A stretch of 64,000 nucleotides of DNA from Devosia rhizoryzae (GCF_016698665.1 NZ_CP068046.1:1116001-1180000); one strand, 5' to 3'. Positions 25,653-36,367 are shown, counted from the first letter of the stretch. Numbers and translations: made by a program. Notes: generated by a model not told the origin, from the letters alone.

Positions 25653-25780
25653 AGTCTCATCCAATCTTGATCTGCCTCGACGCTTGTCTCGCCAGAAGCG
25701 GGAGAGTAAGTATCGAAAAGAGAGTGCCTAGCTAGGCTGCCGTCGAGGCAAAGAAAAGGAGGCACCTTTTCGGCAATACG

Positions 25781-25794
25781 TTACCTGGAGGTAA
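25781..25794. promoter_or_regulatory. inverted repeat over the ribosome binding site of the HxlR gene
   Basis: TTACCTGGAGGTAA is a perfect six-base-arm inverted repeat ending four bases before the ATG at 25799 and containing the GGAGG. A GTAAGT half-site recurs at its right edge and near 25707 on the qorB side. It could be the operator of the HxlR regulator. Confidence 0.5.
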
Positions 25795-25798
25795 GTGC

Positions 25799-26206
25799 AT
25801 GTTTGAGGGTCAGGACACCGCCGCAATCTATGTTGCGCGCTGGGCCGATGCCGTCGCCACCCCTGCCGCCGGTCCTTGCCCGGTGCGCGACGTGCTCGAC
25901 AAGATCGGCGACAAGTGGAGCATGCTGCTGGTGATGACGCTTGCGGCCGGTCCCAGGCGCTTCAACCAGCTGCACCGCGAGGTGCCAGACATTTCGCAGA
26001 AGATGCTGACGCAAACGTTGCGCGACCTGCAGCGCGACGGCCTAGTCGCGCGCCAAGTCTTCGACACCAAGCCGCCCTCGGTCGAATACCGGCTGACGGA
26101 TCTCGGCCAGTCGCTGATCGTGCCCATCGGCACCCTGATCGAATGGGCCAACAAGAGCATCCCCAGGATCGAAGCCTCGCGCACCCACTTCGACCAGGTG
26201 AGCTAG
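25799..26206 (+). CDS. HxlR-family transcriptional regulator, QorR-like
   Basis: A 135-residue winged-helix protein. [20 protein letters not shown] near residues 26-45 is the HxlR entry helix, and the DNA-recognition helix lies in [20 protein letters not shown], followed by the wing [13 protein letters not shown]. Cys27 is the only cysteine; in QorR- and HypR-type members an equivalent cysteine senses oxidants or quinones. The divergent qorB-like gene is the probable target, and the inverted repeat at the ribosome binding site suggests self-control. The gene ends in a four-base overlap with the convergent small gene. Confidence 0.92.
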   Translation: MFEGQDTAAIYVARWADAVATPAAGPCPVRDVLDKIGDKWSMLLVMTLAAGPRRFNQLHREVPDISQKMLTQTLRDLQRDGLVARQVFDTKPPSVEYRLTDLGQSLIVPIGTLIEWANKSIPRIEASRTHFDQVS

Positions 26207-26496
26207 CTCGGAAACACGCGGTGCTGGCGCAGGCGGGCAGGGGAGGAAGCCTGCTTGCGCTGGCGCTCCGCCGCCTTGCAGCTGCGGATAATGCCGCGCA
26301 CCCGGCGCAGGACACCGACGCCGATGCCTTCGAGCTTCAGCAGGTCGGACCCGTCCATCTTGTCGATTTCACCCAGCGTCTTCAGCCCCGCAACCTGCAG
26401 GCGCTTGCCGGTACCATCCTCATCGCGAAGATCGATGACCGCGATGTTCTGCCAAGTCTGAACGCCGCGCAGCCAGGCGCGATAAGTGTCTGCCAT
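26203..26496 (-). CDS. small helix-hairpin-helix (RpoA-CTD-like) protein
   Basis: A 97-residue protein. Residues about 32-70 ([38 protein letters not shown]) follow the pattern of the RNA polymerase alpha C-terminal domain and other paired helix-hairpin-helix folds, where L-x-x-x-G-I-x-T-L is followed by L-L-x-I-x-G-I-G. The C-terminus is basic (residues 74-90). A nucleic-acid-binding role is plausible but unproven. A GAGGAAG precedes the ATG. It is convergent with the HxlR regulator, and its start is 71 bases from the divergent VOC gene. Confidence 0.6.
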   Translation of the reverse strand: MADTYRAWLRGVQTWQNIAVIDLRDEDGTGKRLQVAGLKTLGEIDKMDGSDLLKLEGIGVGVLRRVRGIIRSCKAAERQRKQASSPARLRQHRVFPS

Positions 26497-26567
26497 CTAC
26501 TTCCTCTCTTGCCGCAGCCGTCCGAGTTCAAGCACCCTGGAGCCCGAAGGTTTTATAGGAGGTGCCC

Positions 26568-26924
26568 ATGGATCACGCGACGCCCAATCTGCCCTCAGCC
26601 GATTTCGACCGCACCGAGCGCTTCTACGCCGGCCTAGGCTTCGCTCGCAGCTGGCGCGACGAGGGCTGGATGATCCTCAAAGGCGGGACGGTTACGCTCG
26701 AGTTCTTTTCGCATCCAGATGTCGATCCTGCGACAAGCTGGTTCAGCTGCTGCCTCCGGCTCGACGATGTCGACGCGTTCTACCAGACATGCCTAGCAGC
26801 GGGCATCCCCGACACGCGAACCGGCTGGCCACGTGTGCATTCCCCACGGGTGGAAGCTTGGGGCGGACGCGTCGGCGCGCTGATCGATCCCGACGGAACC
26901 TTGCTTCGCCTGATCCAGAACTGA
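26568..26924 (+). CDS. VOC-family protein, bleomycin-binding (Ble) type
   Basis: A 118-residue glyoxalase/bleomycin-resistance-fold protein. ATPNLPSADFDRTERFYAGL, WRDEGWMILKGGTVTLEFF, SWFSCCLRLDDVDAFY and the C-terminal GALIDPDGTLLRLIQ match the Ble subgroup, whose dimers sequester bleomycin-type glycopeptides without the metal-binding triad of glyoxalases. AGGAGG stands five bases before the ATG at 26568; an in-frame GTG two codons earlier is less likely. It precedes the ArsR-MFS pair by 77 bases. Whether it binds bleomycin is not known. Confidence 0.85.
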   Translation: MDHATPNLPSADFDRTERFYAGLGFARSWRDEGWMILKGGTVTLEFFSHPDVDPATSWFSCCLRLDDVDAFYQTCLAAGIPDTRTGWPRVHSPRVEAWGGRVGALIDPDGTLLRLIQN

Positions 26925-27001
26925 CCTCGCTTGCTCTATCGCAAAGATATTTTGCAAAATTATGTTTGTGGTTTACGGTCGGCTATGTTTGGAGCAGGCT
27001 G

Positions 27002-27592
27002 ATGACCGCAAGATCCATCTCTCGTATATCGCCGGATACGATGGCCCTGCGTGCACTGGCGCATCCTCAGCGCATGCGCATGCTGGGCCTGTTGCGGCTC
27101 GACGGGCCAGCAACCGCCACGAGCCTCGCCGCTCGGATGGGTCTGAATTCGGGCGCAACTAGCTACCACCTGCGGCAACTCTCCCGGCACGGTTTCGTTG
27201 AGGAGGACACCGAGCGCGGCAACGGACGGGAGCGATGGTGGCGGGCCTCGCACGAATCCACCTTCACCAAGAACGTCACCGAGGACGAAGACGCACTTGA
27301 TGCCGCCGCAGCGTTCGGGCAGGCGGCACTGCAGTGGCAGGTGAGCCAGATGCAGCAGGCGGTGGAGCGCTTCACACAGCTGTCTCCGGCCTGGCGGGAA
27401 GCATCCACGGCCAGCGATTTCACCATTCCGCTGACCGCCGAAGCGGCCAAGGCGCTGACCGAAAAACTTGTCGAGCTCCTCTGGGAGGCGAAGCGCTCGG
27501 CTCCGCCCCTTGGCGAGCCACTGCCCTCAGACATGGAAAAGGTCACCTTTGTGCTGCACGCCTTCCCCAGCGTGCCTGATGGCGAGCCATGA
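27002..27592 (+). CDS. ArsR-like winged-helix transcriptional regulator
   Basis: A 196-residue regulator. Residues about 14-75 form an ArsR-type winged helix: LAHPQRMRMLGLLRLDGPAT, SLAARMGLNSGATSYHLRQL (recognition helix) and HGFVEEDTERGNGRERWW (wing). The metal-binding ELCVCDL box of ArsR/SmtB is absent, so a non-metal ligand is likely. The C-terminal part (about 90-196) is an uncharacterised effector or dimer domain. The reading frame is open far upstream, but the ATG at 27002 precedes the domain. It overlaps the MFS gene by four bases and probably controls it. Confidence 0.85.
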   Translation: MTARSISRISPDTMALRALAHPQRMRMLGLLRLDGPATATSLAARMGLNSGATSYHLRQLSRHGFVEEDTERGNGRERWWRASHESTFTKNVTEDEDALDAAAAFGQAALQWQVSQMQQAVERFTQLSPAWREASTASDFTIPLTAEAAKALTEKLVELLWEAKRSAPPLGEPLPSDMEKVTFVLHAFPSVPDGEP

Positions 27593-28809
27593 CCCGGCAT
27601 GGACCGCTCGCCGTTCTGGCCGCAGCCACGGTTATTTCGGTTGGCGGAACGCGGCTTTCCACCATCGCCATTCCCTGGCTGGTGCTGACCACAACCGGTA
27701 ACCCAGTGCTGACCGGTCTGGTGGGTCTTGCCGAGATGCTGCCCTATGTGGTGGCCAAGGCGCTGAGCGGTCCCTTGATCGACCGGCGGGGCGCCAAGCG
27801 CATGTCGATCCTTTCAGATCTCCTCTCCATGTTCGCAGTGGCAATCGTGCCAGTGTTGTTCTGGTCCGGCCTGCTCTCGATCTGGCTATTGCTGCCAGCC
27901 GTCGCACTGATCGGCATTCTTCGGGCGCCTTCCGATGCAGCCAAGCAGGCGCTGGTTCCCGCCGTCGCGGAAAGCGGCTCTTTGCCGATGGAGCGGGTCA
28001 CCGGCATTTTGGGTGCCAGCGAACGGCTTGCCGGCACGCTGGGTGCAGCCGGGGCAGGGGCGCTCATCGCCTTCATCGGGCCGGCACCGGCGCTGATCGT
28101 CAACGCCGGGGCGTTCGGCGTATCTGCGCTGGTGCTGTGGGCTGGTCTCCCCAAGCCGGCGCGGGTCACTCCTGACCTTGCACCCTATGGCGCCCAGCTG
28201 GCTGAAGGCTGGTCCTTCCTCCTTCAGGACAAAGTACTGGTCAGCCTCGTGATCATGGTGGCCATCACCAATCTCCTCGATCAGGCCTATGCGGTGGTGC
28301 TGCTGCCTGTCTGGGTCCGATCGGCAGGTTTTGACGCCGGCTTCCTCGGGCTGCTGTTCGCCCTATTCTCAGGCGCGTCCATCGCTGGTGCGGCAGTCGC
28401 GGCAGCCATCGGCCAGCGCTTGCCACGGCTTACCGTTTACACCGTGGCTTTTCTTCTGACCGGACTGCCGCGTTTTGCGGTCTTTGCCTTCGAGCTGCCG
28501 ACGCTTGTGATCCTGGCAACCATCACCATTTCCGGTCTGGCCTCCGGCTTCCTTAACCCAATTATCTCCGCCATCATGTTTGAGCGCATACCCTCGCGCA
28601 TCACCGGTCGCGTCGTGGCGCTGATTGGCTCGCTCACCTGGATACTGCTGCCTTTTGGCGGGCTCTATGCCGGCATTCTTGTTGAGGGCGCGGGACTTGC
28701 ATTAGCCTGGGCACTGTCTGGCGCGCTCTACTTCCTGGTCACGCTTGCGCCCATTGCTGTTCCAAGTTTCCGCGACATGCGGCGGCGCCTGCCACTGTCC
28801 ACAGTCTGA
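27589..28809 (+). CDS. MFS transporter
   Basis: A 406-residue major-facilitator protein with about twelve hydrophobic helices. The loop between helices 2 and 3 reads GPLIDRRGAKRMSILSDLLS, a form of the MFS motif A, and the second half repeats the pattern (FLGLLFALFSGASIAGAAV). It resembles multidrug or macrolide exporters of the DHA3 group. The ATG lies in the ATGA overlap with the ArsR-like gene, so the regulator and transporter form a two-gene unit, a pairing common in actinobacteria. The substrate is not predictable. Confidence 0.87.
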   Translation: MTRHGPLAVLAAATVISVGGTRLSTIAIPWLVLTTTGNPVLTGLVGLAEMLPYVVAKALSGPLIDRRGAKRMSILSDLLSMFAVAIVPVLFWSGLLSIWLLLPAVALIGILRAPSDAAKQALVPAVAESGSLPMERVTGILGASERLAGTLGAAGAGALIAFIGPAPALIVNAGAFGVSALVLWAGLPKPARVTPDLAPYGAQLAEGWSFLLQDKVLVSLVIMVAITNLLDQAYAVVLLPVWVRSAGFDAGFLGLLFALFSGASIAGAAVAAAIGQRLPRLTVYTVAFLLTGLPRFAVFAFELPTLVILATITISGLASGFLNPIISAIMFERIPSRITGRVVALIGSLTWILLPFGGLYAGILVEGAGLALAWALSGALYFLVTLAPIAVPSFRDMRRRLPLSTV

Positions 28810-28819
28810 CGGGGCGAAA

Positions 28820-28849
28820 TTGGCATTTGGGCCCGCGATGTCCTATATT
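28820..28849 (+). promoter_or_regulatory. candidate promoter of gyrA
   Basis: TTGGCA (28820-28825), an 18-base spacer and TATATT (28844-28849) fit a housekeeping promoter. The predicted transcript starts about 25 bases before the GTG start codon of gyrA, giving a very short leader. Confidence 0.55.
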
Positions 28850-28881
28850 TGCGGGAACAAGAATCAACGTAGAATCACAAC

Positions 28882-31644
<2,763 letters not shown>

Positions 31645-31647
31645 AAA

Positions 31648-31670
31648 AGGGGCGCTCAGGCGCCCCTTTC
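31648..31670. terminator. bidirectional terminator between gyrA and the DUF2171 gene
   Basis: Perfect eight-base stem AGGGGCGC / GCGCCCCT with a four-base loop. It has a short T-run on the plus side and, on the minus strand, six T, so it can stop transcription from both genes. Confidence 0.9.
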
Positions 31671-31688
31671 GTTTGACTGGAAGCTGGA

Positions 31689-31946
31689 TCAGGCGGTCTT
31701 GCCGTTTTCTTCCTCTTCAAAGGTCACGGCGACGTCGCCATTGGCGGACAGCCGGACCTTGTTGCCTTCCACATCGGCCACGAGGCCGAGTGAAATATAG
31801 TGATGGTGGCCCTCATGGCTGCCTTCGCCGCTGTCCTTCTTGGTCAGCTTGATGCGATCGCCTTCGACATGGTCGACAGTGCCGACATGCACGCCGTCCG
31901 CGCCGATCACTTCGGCATGTTCCTTGATCTGATCTGCAATGGCCAT
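31689..31946 (-). CDS. DUF2171 domain-containing protein
   Basis: An 85-residue protein with the PRC-barrel-like pattern of DUF2171: EVIGADGVHVGTVDHVEGDR, RIKLTKKDS, a His/Gly-rich loop (SHEGHHHYISLGLVADVEGN) and a C-terminal strand VRLSANGDVAVTFEE. Such proteins are small, cytoplasmic and of unknown function. GGAG stands seven bases before the ATG at 31946. The upstream intergenic region is unusually long (about 790 bases) and full of inverted repeats. Confidence 0.82.
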   Translation of the reverse strand: MAIADQIKEHAEVIGADGVHVGTVDHVEGDRIKLTKKDSGEGSHEGHHHYISLGLVADVEGNKVRLSANGDVAVTFEEEENGKTA

Positions 31947-32030
31947 TCTGGTCTCCATGGTTGTGCGGAGATAACGCACGAACCCGCCTTTGGGTGCCGC
32001 CACCTTTCTTTCTGCGAACGGGAGAGGCAG

Positions 32031-32218
32031 TCACCCCCTTCCGAGCGGCGCTAGGCTCGTTCCTCGCCAAGCTCTGCTTGCCTTCCCCTCTGAGGGGGAA
32101 GGTGAGGCCGGTAAGTGTCGAAAGAAGGTGCCACGTACTCAGTCCCACCTTCCCCCTCAGAGGGGAAGGCAAGCGAAGCTTAGGCGCGACGCGCCTTAGC
32201 GTAGCTTTGAAGGGGGTA
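32031..32218. repeat. palindromic intergenic element, copy 2 (about 188 bases)
   Basis: It has the same blocks as the copy at 12741-12912: TCACCCCCTTCCGAGCGGCG at the left, CCTTCCCCTCTGAGGGGGAA in the middle, its inverse ACCTTCCCCCTCAGAGGGGA about 60 bases later, then GGCAAGCGAAGCTTAG and a right end TGAAGGGGGTA. Each copy can fold into a long hairpin and has no reading frame of its own. The middle segment between the arms differs between copies, as in a decaying dispersed element. Confidence 0.88.
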
Positions 32219-32682
32219 TCGGCGCTTCCGCACGCTCGATCTATCCCTCTTATCCCCACCCCCAAGCCCCCGTGCCATTCTCCCTTCATCCCCGCCACAC
32301 ACGCGGTACCGACGAAGTGCCGGGCGGGGAGACGGGCCGTCCGGGGTCGCCTGGAGGGATGCGTGGATGCCGACACCGGTCAGGTGAGCGTGCGGATTTA
32401 GGGAGAAGGGAACTCGCGCACCCGCCCTGAAACCGAATGATCGCCGCCACCATTGGGTGGGCTGCCCGAGGCGTGCGCAAGAAATCCCGATCGTGCGAAG
32501 CGGCTTTCGCCTCTTCACTTCCCAAACTCTTCGGGGCGAAAGCCGCTTCTCACCGTGTTCGAACCGGAAGCCTGCGGGCCGGCCGGCATCTTTGCTCGCC
32601 CGCGATTCTTAACGCCCGCCAACTTCTCCTAACGAAACGCTAACCAATCCATCGCTCTCCCCGGTATTACCAATGATCCCAG
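32219..32682. other. noncoding stretch between repeat copy 2 and the SOS promoter
   Basis: No convincing reading frame. It contains a pyrimidine-rich segment (about 32240-32290), a GC-rich stretch and the long inverted repeat listed separately at 32493-32553. The longest open frames here lack ribosome binding sites and any recognisable composition. Confidence 0.5.
32493..32553. repeat. long hairpin with a 15-base perfect stem
   Basis: GAAGCGGCTTTCGCC (32497-32511) and GGCGAAAGCCGCTTC (32535-32549) are perfect inverted arms around a 23-base loop; three more base pairs follow after one mismatch. It lies alone in noncoding DNA and has no T-tract. It may be a small-RNA hairpin, a remnant of a palindromic element, or an RNA-processing signal. 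Confidence 0.7.
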
Positions 32683-32711
32683 CTGGACGAGAACAAAGAT
32701 CGAACATATAA
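32683..32711 (+). promoter_or_regulatory. promoter with LexA (SOS) box in its spacer
   Basis: GAACAAAGATCGAAC at 32691-32705 matches GAAC-N7-GAAC and differs from the ssb box by one base. CTGGAC (32683-32688) and ATATAA (32706-32711), 17 bases apart, are candidate -35 and -10 elements, so the box fills the spacer. Transcription would begin near 32718 and read the 32-codon ORF and then dnaE. Confidence 0.8.
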
Positions 32712-32739
32712 GAACGTTATAGCAACAAGGAAGATCGAG

Positions 32740-32838
32740 ATGCTTGATTTCATCAAGGACGCTGCCGCCTTCGTTACCCTCAGCGCCTTCACCATCGGCT
32801 CGCTGACCTGGATGGATCTGCTGACCCACCTCGCGTGA
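32740..32838 (+). CDS. SOS-controlled 32-residue membrane peptide, SidA-like candidate
   Basis: A 33-codon ORF including the stop, with AAGGAAG about eight bases before its ATG. The peptide has a short N-terminus (MLDFIKD), a hydrophobic helix from about residue 8 to 25 (AAFVTLSAFTIGSLTWM) and the tail DLLTHLA. A LexA box lies 35 bases upstream and dnaE starts 73 bases downstream. In Caulobacter, SidA is a 29-residue SOS-induced inner-membrane peptide that blocks division through FtsW/FtsN-related targets, and I recall its gene being next to dnaE. Size, topology, regulation and position agree; sequence homology was not tested. Confidence 0.68.
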   Translation: MLDFIKDAAAFVTLSAFTIGSLTWMDLLTHLA

Positions 32839-32911
32839 TTGTCTGTGGATTGATCGCGGCGCGGTTTGACCCGGCGCGCTCCGTCCAACAGAGTCGGATC
32901 AGGAGATCTCC

Positions 32912-35900
32912 ATGAGCGGCCCCGGCTTTATCCATCTACACGTCCACTCTGCCTTTTCCCTGCTCGAAGGCGCGGTGCAGCTCGAAACGATTCTGAAGCT
33001 CGCCGCCGAAGACAAGCAGCCGGCACTCGGCATCGCCGACACCAACAATCTCTTCGGCGCGCTGGAATTTTCCGAGAAGGCGACGAAGAAAGGCATACAG
33101 CCGCTGATCGGCGTCGAGCTTGCCGTCGATTTTGCTGCCGCCGAGGAGCGGATCAGCGAACGCGGCCATGCGGCCTGGACCGGCAAGTCCTCGATCGTCC
33201 TGATGGCGCAGTCGGAAGGGGGCTTTGCCAATCTTTCGCGCCTCGTTTCCCGCGCCTATATGGAGAGCGATGACGGGCTGGCCCGCGCCAAGCTCGACTG
33301 GATGACGCCGGATGCCTTGACCGGCCTTATCTGTCTCTCGGGCGGCCCGGAAGGCGCCATCGACATGCCCTTCGCTCATGGGCAGGATGCCAATGCCGTC
33401 CGCCGCCTCGATCGGCTGGCCGACCTTTTCGGCGACCGCTTCTATATCGAGCTGCAGCGCCATGGCCGCCCGCAGGAAGCGGCAGTCGAGCCGCGCCTTG
33501 TCGATTACGCCTATCGCAAAGGCATTCCGCTGGTCGCGACCAACGAGCCCTTCTTCAAGACCGCCAAGGAATTCGAAGCCCACGACGCGCTGCTCGCCAT
33601 TGCCGGTGGGTCGGTGCTGGCGCAGACCGAGCGCCGCAAGCTCAACGATCAGTATTTCTTCAAGACCCGGGCCGAGATGGTCGAGCTGTTCTCGGATTTG
33701 CCGGAAGCGCTCGACTCGACCATCGAGATCGCCAAGCGCGTCGCCTTCCGCCCACGCACCCGCGGGCCCATCCTGCCCAAATTCGCCGCTGGCTCGCACG
33801 ATACTGAAGACGAAGTCGTGGCTGCCGAAGCCGCCGAGCTTCGCCGCATTGCCGTCGAAGGGCTCGACAAGCGCATCGCGACGACCGGCATCGCCCCGGG
33901 CAAGACCGAGATCGAATATCGCGAGCGGCTCGATTTCGAGCTCAAAGTCATCGAAAAGATGAAATTTCCCGGCTACTTCCTGATCGTGGCCGATTTTATC
34001 CAATGGTCCAAGGCTCATGACATTCCCGTGGGCCCCGGCCGCGGCTCGGGTGCCGGCTCGCTCGTGGCCTATGCCACCACCATCACCGATCTCGATCCCC
34101 TTCGTTACAATCTGCTGTTCGAGCGCTTCCTTAATCCAGAACGTATCTCGATGCCGGACTTCGACATCGACTTCTGCCAGGACCGGCGCGAAGAGGTCAT
34201 CGACTACGTCCAGGACAAATACGGCACGAGCCAAGTCGCGCAGATCATCACCTTCGGAACGCTGCAGGCCCGCGCCGTTTTGCGCGACGTTGGCCGCGTG
34301 CTGCAGATGCCCTATGGCCAGGTCGACCGCATCTGCAAACTCGTTCCCGCCAATCCCGCCGATCCCTGGTCGATCGAGCGCACCATGAACGAGGTGCCGC
34401 AGTTCAAGCAGATGGCGGAGGATGATGAGACCGTCGCCCAGCTGGTCGAGATCGCCAAGTCGCTCGAGGGGCTGTTCCGCCACGCCTCGACCCATGCTGC
34501 CGGCATCGTCATCGGCGACCGGCCGCTCCAGGAACTGCTGCCGCTTTACCGCGACCCGCGCTCCGACATGCCGGTCACCCAGTACAACCTCAAATGGGTC
34601 GAACCTGCGGGCCTCGTAAAGTTCGACTTCTTGGGTTTGAAGACCCTGACCACCATCCGCTACGCCGTCGACATGGTCAAAAAGCGTGGTGTCGCGCTCG
34701 ATATCGACGCGATCCCGATCGAGGACGCGGCGACCTATAAGCTCTACGCGCGTGGCGATACCTACGGCATCTTCCAGTTTGAATCCGCCGGCATGCGGCG
34801 CGCCTTGATGGATCTCAAGCCTGACCGCATTGAAGATCTGATCGCCATGAACGCGCTCTATCGGCCTGGTCCGATGGACAATATTCCGAGCTTCGTCGAT
34901 CGAAAGCATGGCCGCGAGGATGTTGCCTATCCCCATCCGACGCTCTCGACCGTCCTCGACGAGACCTATGGCATCATCGTCTATCAGGAGCAGGTGATGC
35001 AGATCGCCCAGCTCCTATCCGGCTATTCCCTTGGTGAAGCCGACATGCTCCGCCGCGCCATGGGCAAGAAGGACCGTGCCGAGATGGACCGCCAGCGCGT
35101 CCGTTTCCGGGAGGGTTCCGCCAAGGAAGGCGTCAAGGAGTCGCTCGCCGACGAAATCTTCGACCTCCTGGCCAAGTTCGCCAATTACGGCTTCAACAAA
35201 TCCCACGCCGCCGCCTATGCCTGGGTGAGCTACCAGACGGCTTATCTCAAGGAACATTTCCCCCACGAATTCTACGCCGCCTCGATGACCCTCGACATGG
35301 CGCAGACCGACAAGCTGTCCGATTTCCGACGCGAGGCCGGCAAGAAGGGCATCGAGGTCGTGGCGCCCTGCGTCAACACCTCGGAAGTGGTCTTTTCGGT
35401 CAAGGATAACCGCATTCATTACGGTCTGTCGGCGGTAAAGGGCGTCGGCCGGGCCATGGCCGAGCATATTGTTGAAGTGCGGGGCGACAAGCCGTTCAAG
35501 GACCTCGGCGACTTTGCCCATCGCGTCGATCCGCGCGTCCTCAACAAGCGCACCCTCGAAACCCTGGTCAATGCCGGTGCCTTCGATGCCCTGGTGCCGC
35601 GTCGCGAAGTGGCCTTTGCCGCGGTGGAGTCGGTGATCGGCACCGCCCAGGCGCTCACCAGCGAACGCAACGAGGGCCAGTGGAACATGTTTGCGTCCGC
35701 CGAGCCCGAGCCGTTCCGCCTGCCGACCGGTGTTGCCGCCTGGAATTCCACCGAGCGCGCCGACCGCGAGCTGGCCGCCATCGGCTTCCACCTCTCCGCG
35801 CACCCGCTTGATGCCTATGCCGATCTCTTCGAAAAGCTCCGCGTCCAACGCTGGAGCGATTTCGAGCGCGCCGTCAAGGACGGGGCAGGGGCAGGGCGCC

Positions 35901-36367
35901 TTGCCGGCACGATCGCGTCCCGTAACGATCGGCGAACGCGTAAAGGCACGCCGATGATGATCCTGACCCTGTCGGATCAGAGCGGTACCTTTGAGTGCAT
36001 CGCCTTTTCCGAGCAGATCACCCAGTTCGGCTCGATCCTGCAACCGGGCAATTCGGTCATTCTGGAAGTCGGCGCCCAGGAGCGTGCCGAAGGCATCAGC
36101 CTCATGCTCAATGGTGCAAAGCCCATCGAGGGGGCAGCCGAAAGCATCAATCGCCAGCTCACCATCTTTATGGCGGACACCAAGGCGCTGGCACCCACCA
36201 GTGCCCAGCTCAAGCGCGGCGGCAATGGCACGGTCAATTTCGTCGTCATCCGCGAAGGCGGCGCAAAGGAATACGAGATCGAGCTGGCGGGCAAATACAA
36301 TGTCACCGCCGAAGTGGCGGGTGGTATAAAGGCACTGGAAGGGGTGACCGACGTCCGTTTCGCGTAA
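32912..36367 (+). CDS. dnaE: DNA polymerase III alpha subunit
   Basis: The 1151-residue replicative polymerase. The PHP domain begins at once (FIHLHVHSAFSLLEGAVQLE), and the polymerase active-site aspartates lie in PDFDIDFCQDRREEVIDYVQ near residues 413-432. Fingers and thumb follow (GIIVYQEQVMQIAQLLSGYS, FNKSHAAAYAWVSYQTAYL), then a helix-hairpin-helix, an OB fold (about 970-1060) and a C-terminal tail. The length fits DnaE1, not the shorter error-prone DnaE2, and no imuA/imuB is adjacent. AGGAG precedes the ATG. A LexA box upstream of the preceding small ORF implies that part of its expression is damage-inducible. Confidence 0.96.
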   Translation: MSGPGFIHLHVHSAFSLLEGAVQLETILKLAAEDKQPALGIADTNNLFGALEFSEKATKKGIQPLIGVELAVDFAAAEERISERGHAAWTGKSSIVLMAQSEGGFANLSRLVSRAYMESDDGLARAKLDWMTPDALTGLICLSGGPEGAIDMPFAHGQDANAVRRLDRLADLFGDRFYIELQRHGRPQEAAVEPRLVDYAYRKGIPLVATNEPFFKTAKEFEAHDALLAIAGGSVLAQTERRKLNDQYFFKTRAEMVELFSDLPEALDSTIEIAKRVAFRPRTRGPILPKFAAGSHDTEDEVVAAEAAELRRIAVEGLDKRIATTGIAPGKTEIEYRERLDFELKVIEKMKFPGYFLIVADFIQWSKAHDIPVGPGRGSGAGSLVAYATTITDLDPLRYNLLFERFLNPERISMPDFDIDFCQDRREEVIDYVQDKYGTSQVAQIITFGTLQARAVLRDVGRVLQMPYGQVDRICKLVPANPADPWSIERTMNEVPQFKQMAEDDETVAQLVEIAKSLEGLFRHASTHAAGIVIGDRPLQELLPLYRDPRSDMPVTQYNLKWVEPAGLVKFDFLGLKTLTTIRYAVDMVKKRGVALDIDAIPIEDAATYKLYARGDTYGIFQFESAGMRRALMDLKPDRIEDLIAMNALYRPGPMDNIPSFVDRKHGREDVAYPHPTLSTVLDETYGIIVYQEQVMQIAQLLSGYSLGEADMLRRAMGKKDRAEMDRQRVRFREGSAKEGVKESLADEIFDLLAKFANYGFNKSHAAAYAWVSYQTAYLKEHFPHEFYAASMTLDMAQTDKLSDFRREAGKKGIEVVAPCVNTSEVVFSVKDNRIHYGLSAVKGVGRAMAEHIVEVRGDKPFKDLGDFAHRVDPRVLNKRTLETLVNAGAFDALVPRREVAFAAVESVIGTAQALTSERNEGQWNMFASAEPEPFRLPTGVAAWNSTERADRELAAIGFHLSAHPLDAYADLFEKLRVQRWSDFERAVKDGAGAGRLAGTIASRNDRRTRKGTPMMILTLSDQSGTFECIAFSEQITQFGSILQPGNSVILEVGAQERAEGISLMLNGAKPIEGAAESINRQLTIFMADTKALAPTSAQLKRGGNGTVNFVVIREGGAKEYEIELAGKYNVTAEVAGGIKALEGVTDVRFA

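Noticed and set aside
32437..32643. 68-codon open frame in the DUF2171-dnaE gap
   Set aside because: No ribosome binding site, and it runs through the long hairpin; noncoding is more likely.
32936..36043. Long open frames (666 and 342 codons) antisense to dnaE
   Set aside because: Both mirror the dnaE codons; dnaE has full domain structure, so these are codon-bias shadows.
32912..36367. dnaE as the error-prone DnaE2 of an imuA-imuB-dnaE2 cassette
   Set aside because: Its length of 1151 residues and intact replicative-type regions fit DnaE1, and no imuA or imuB is present.
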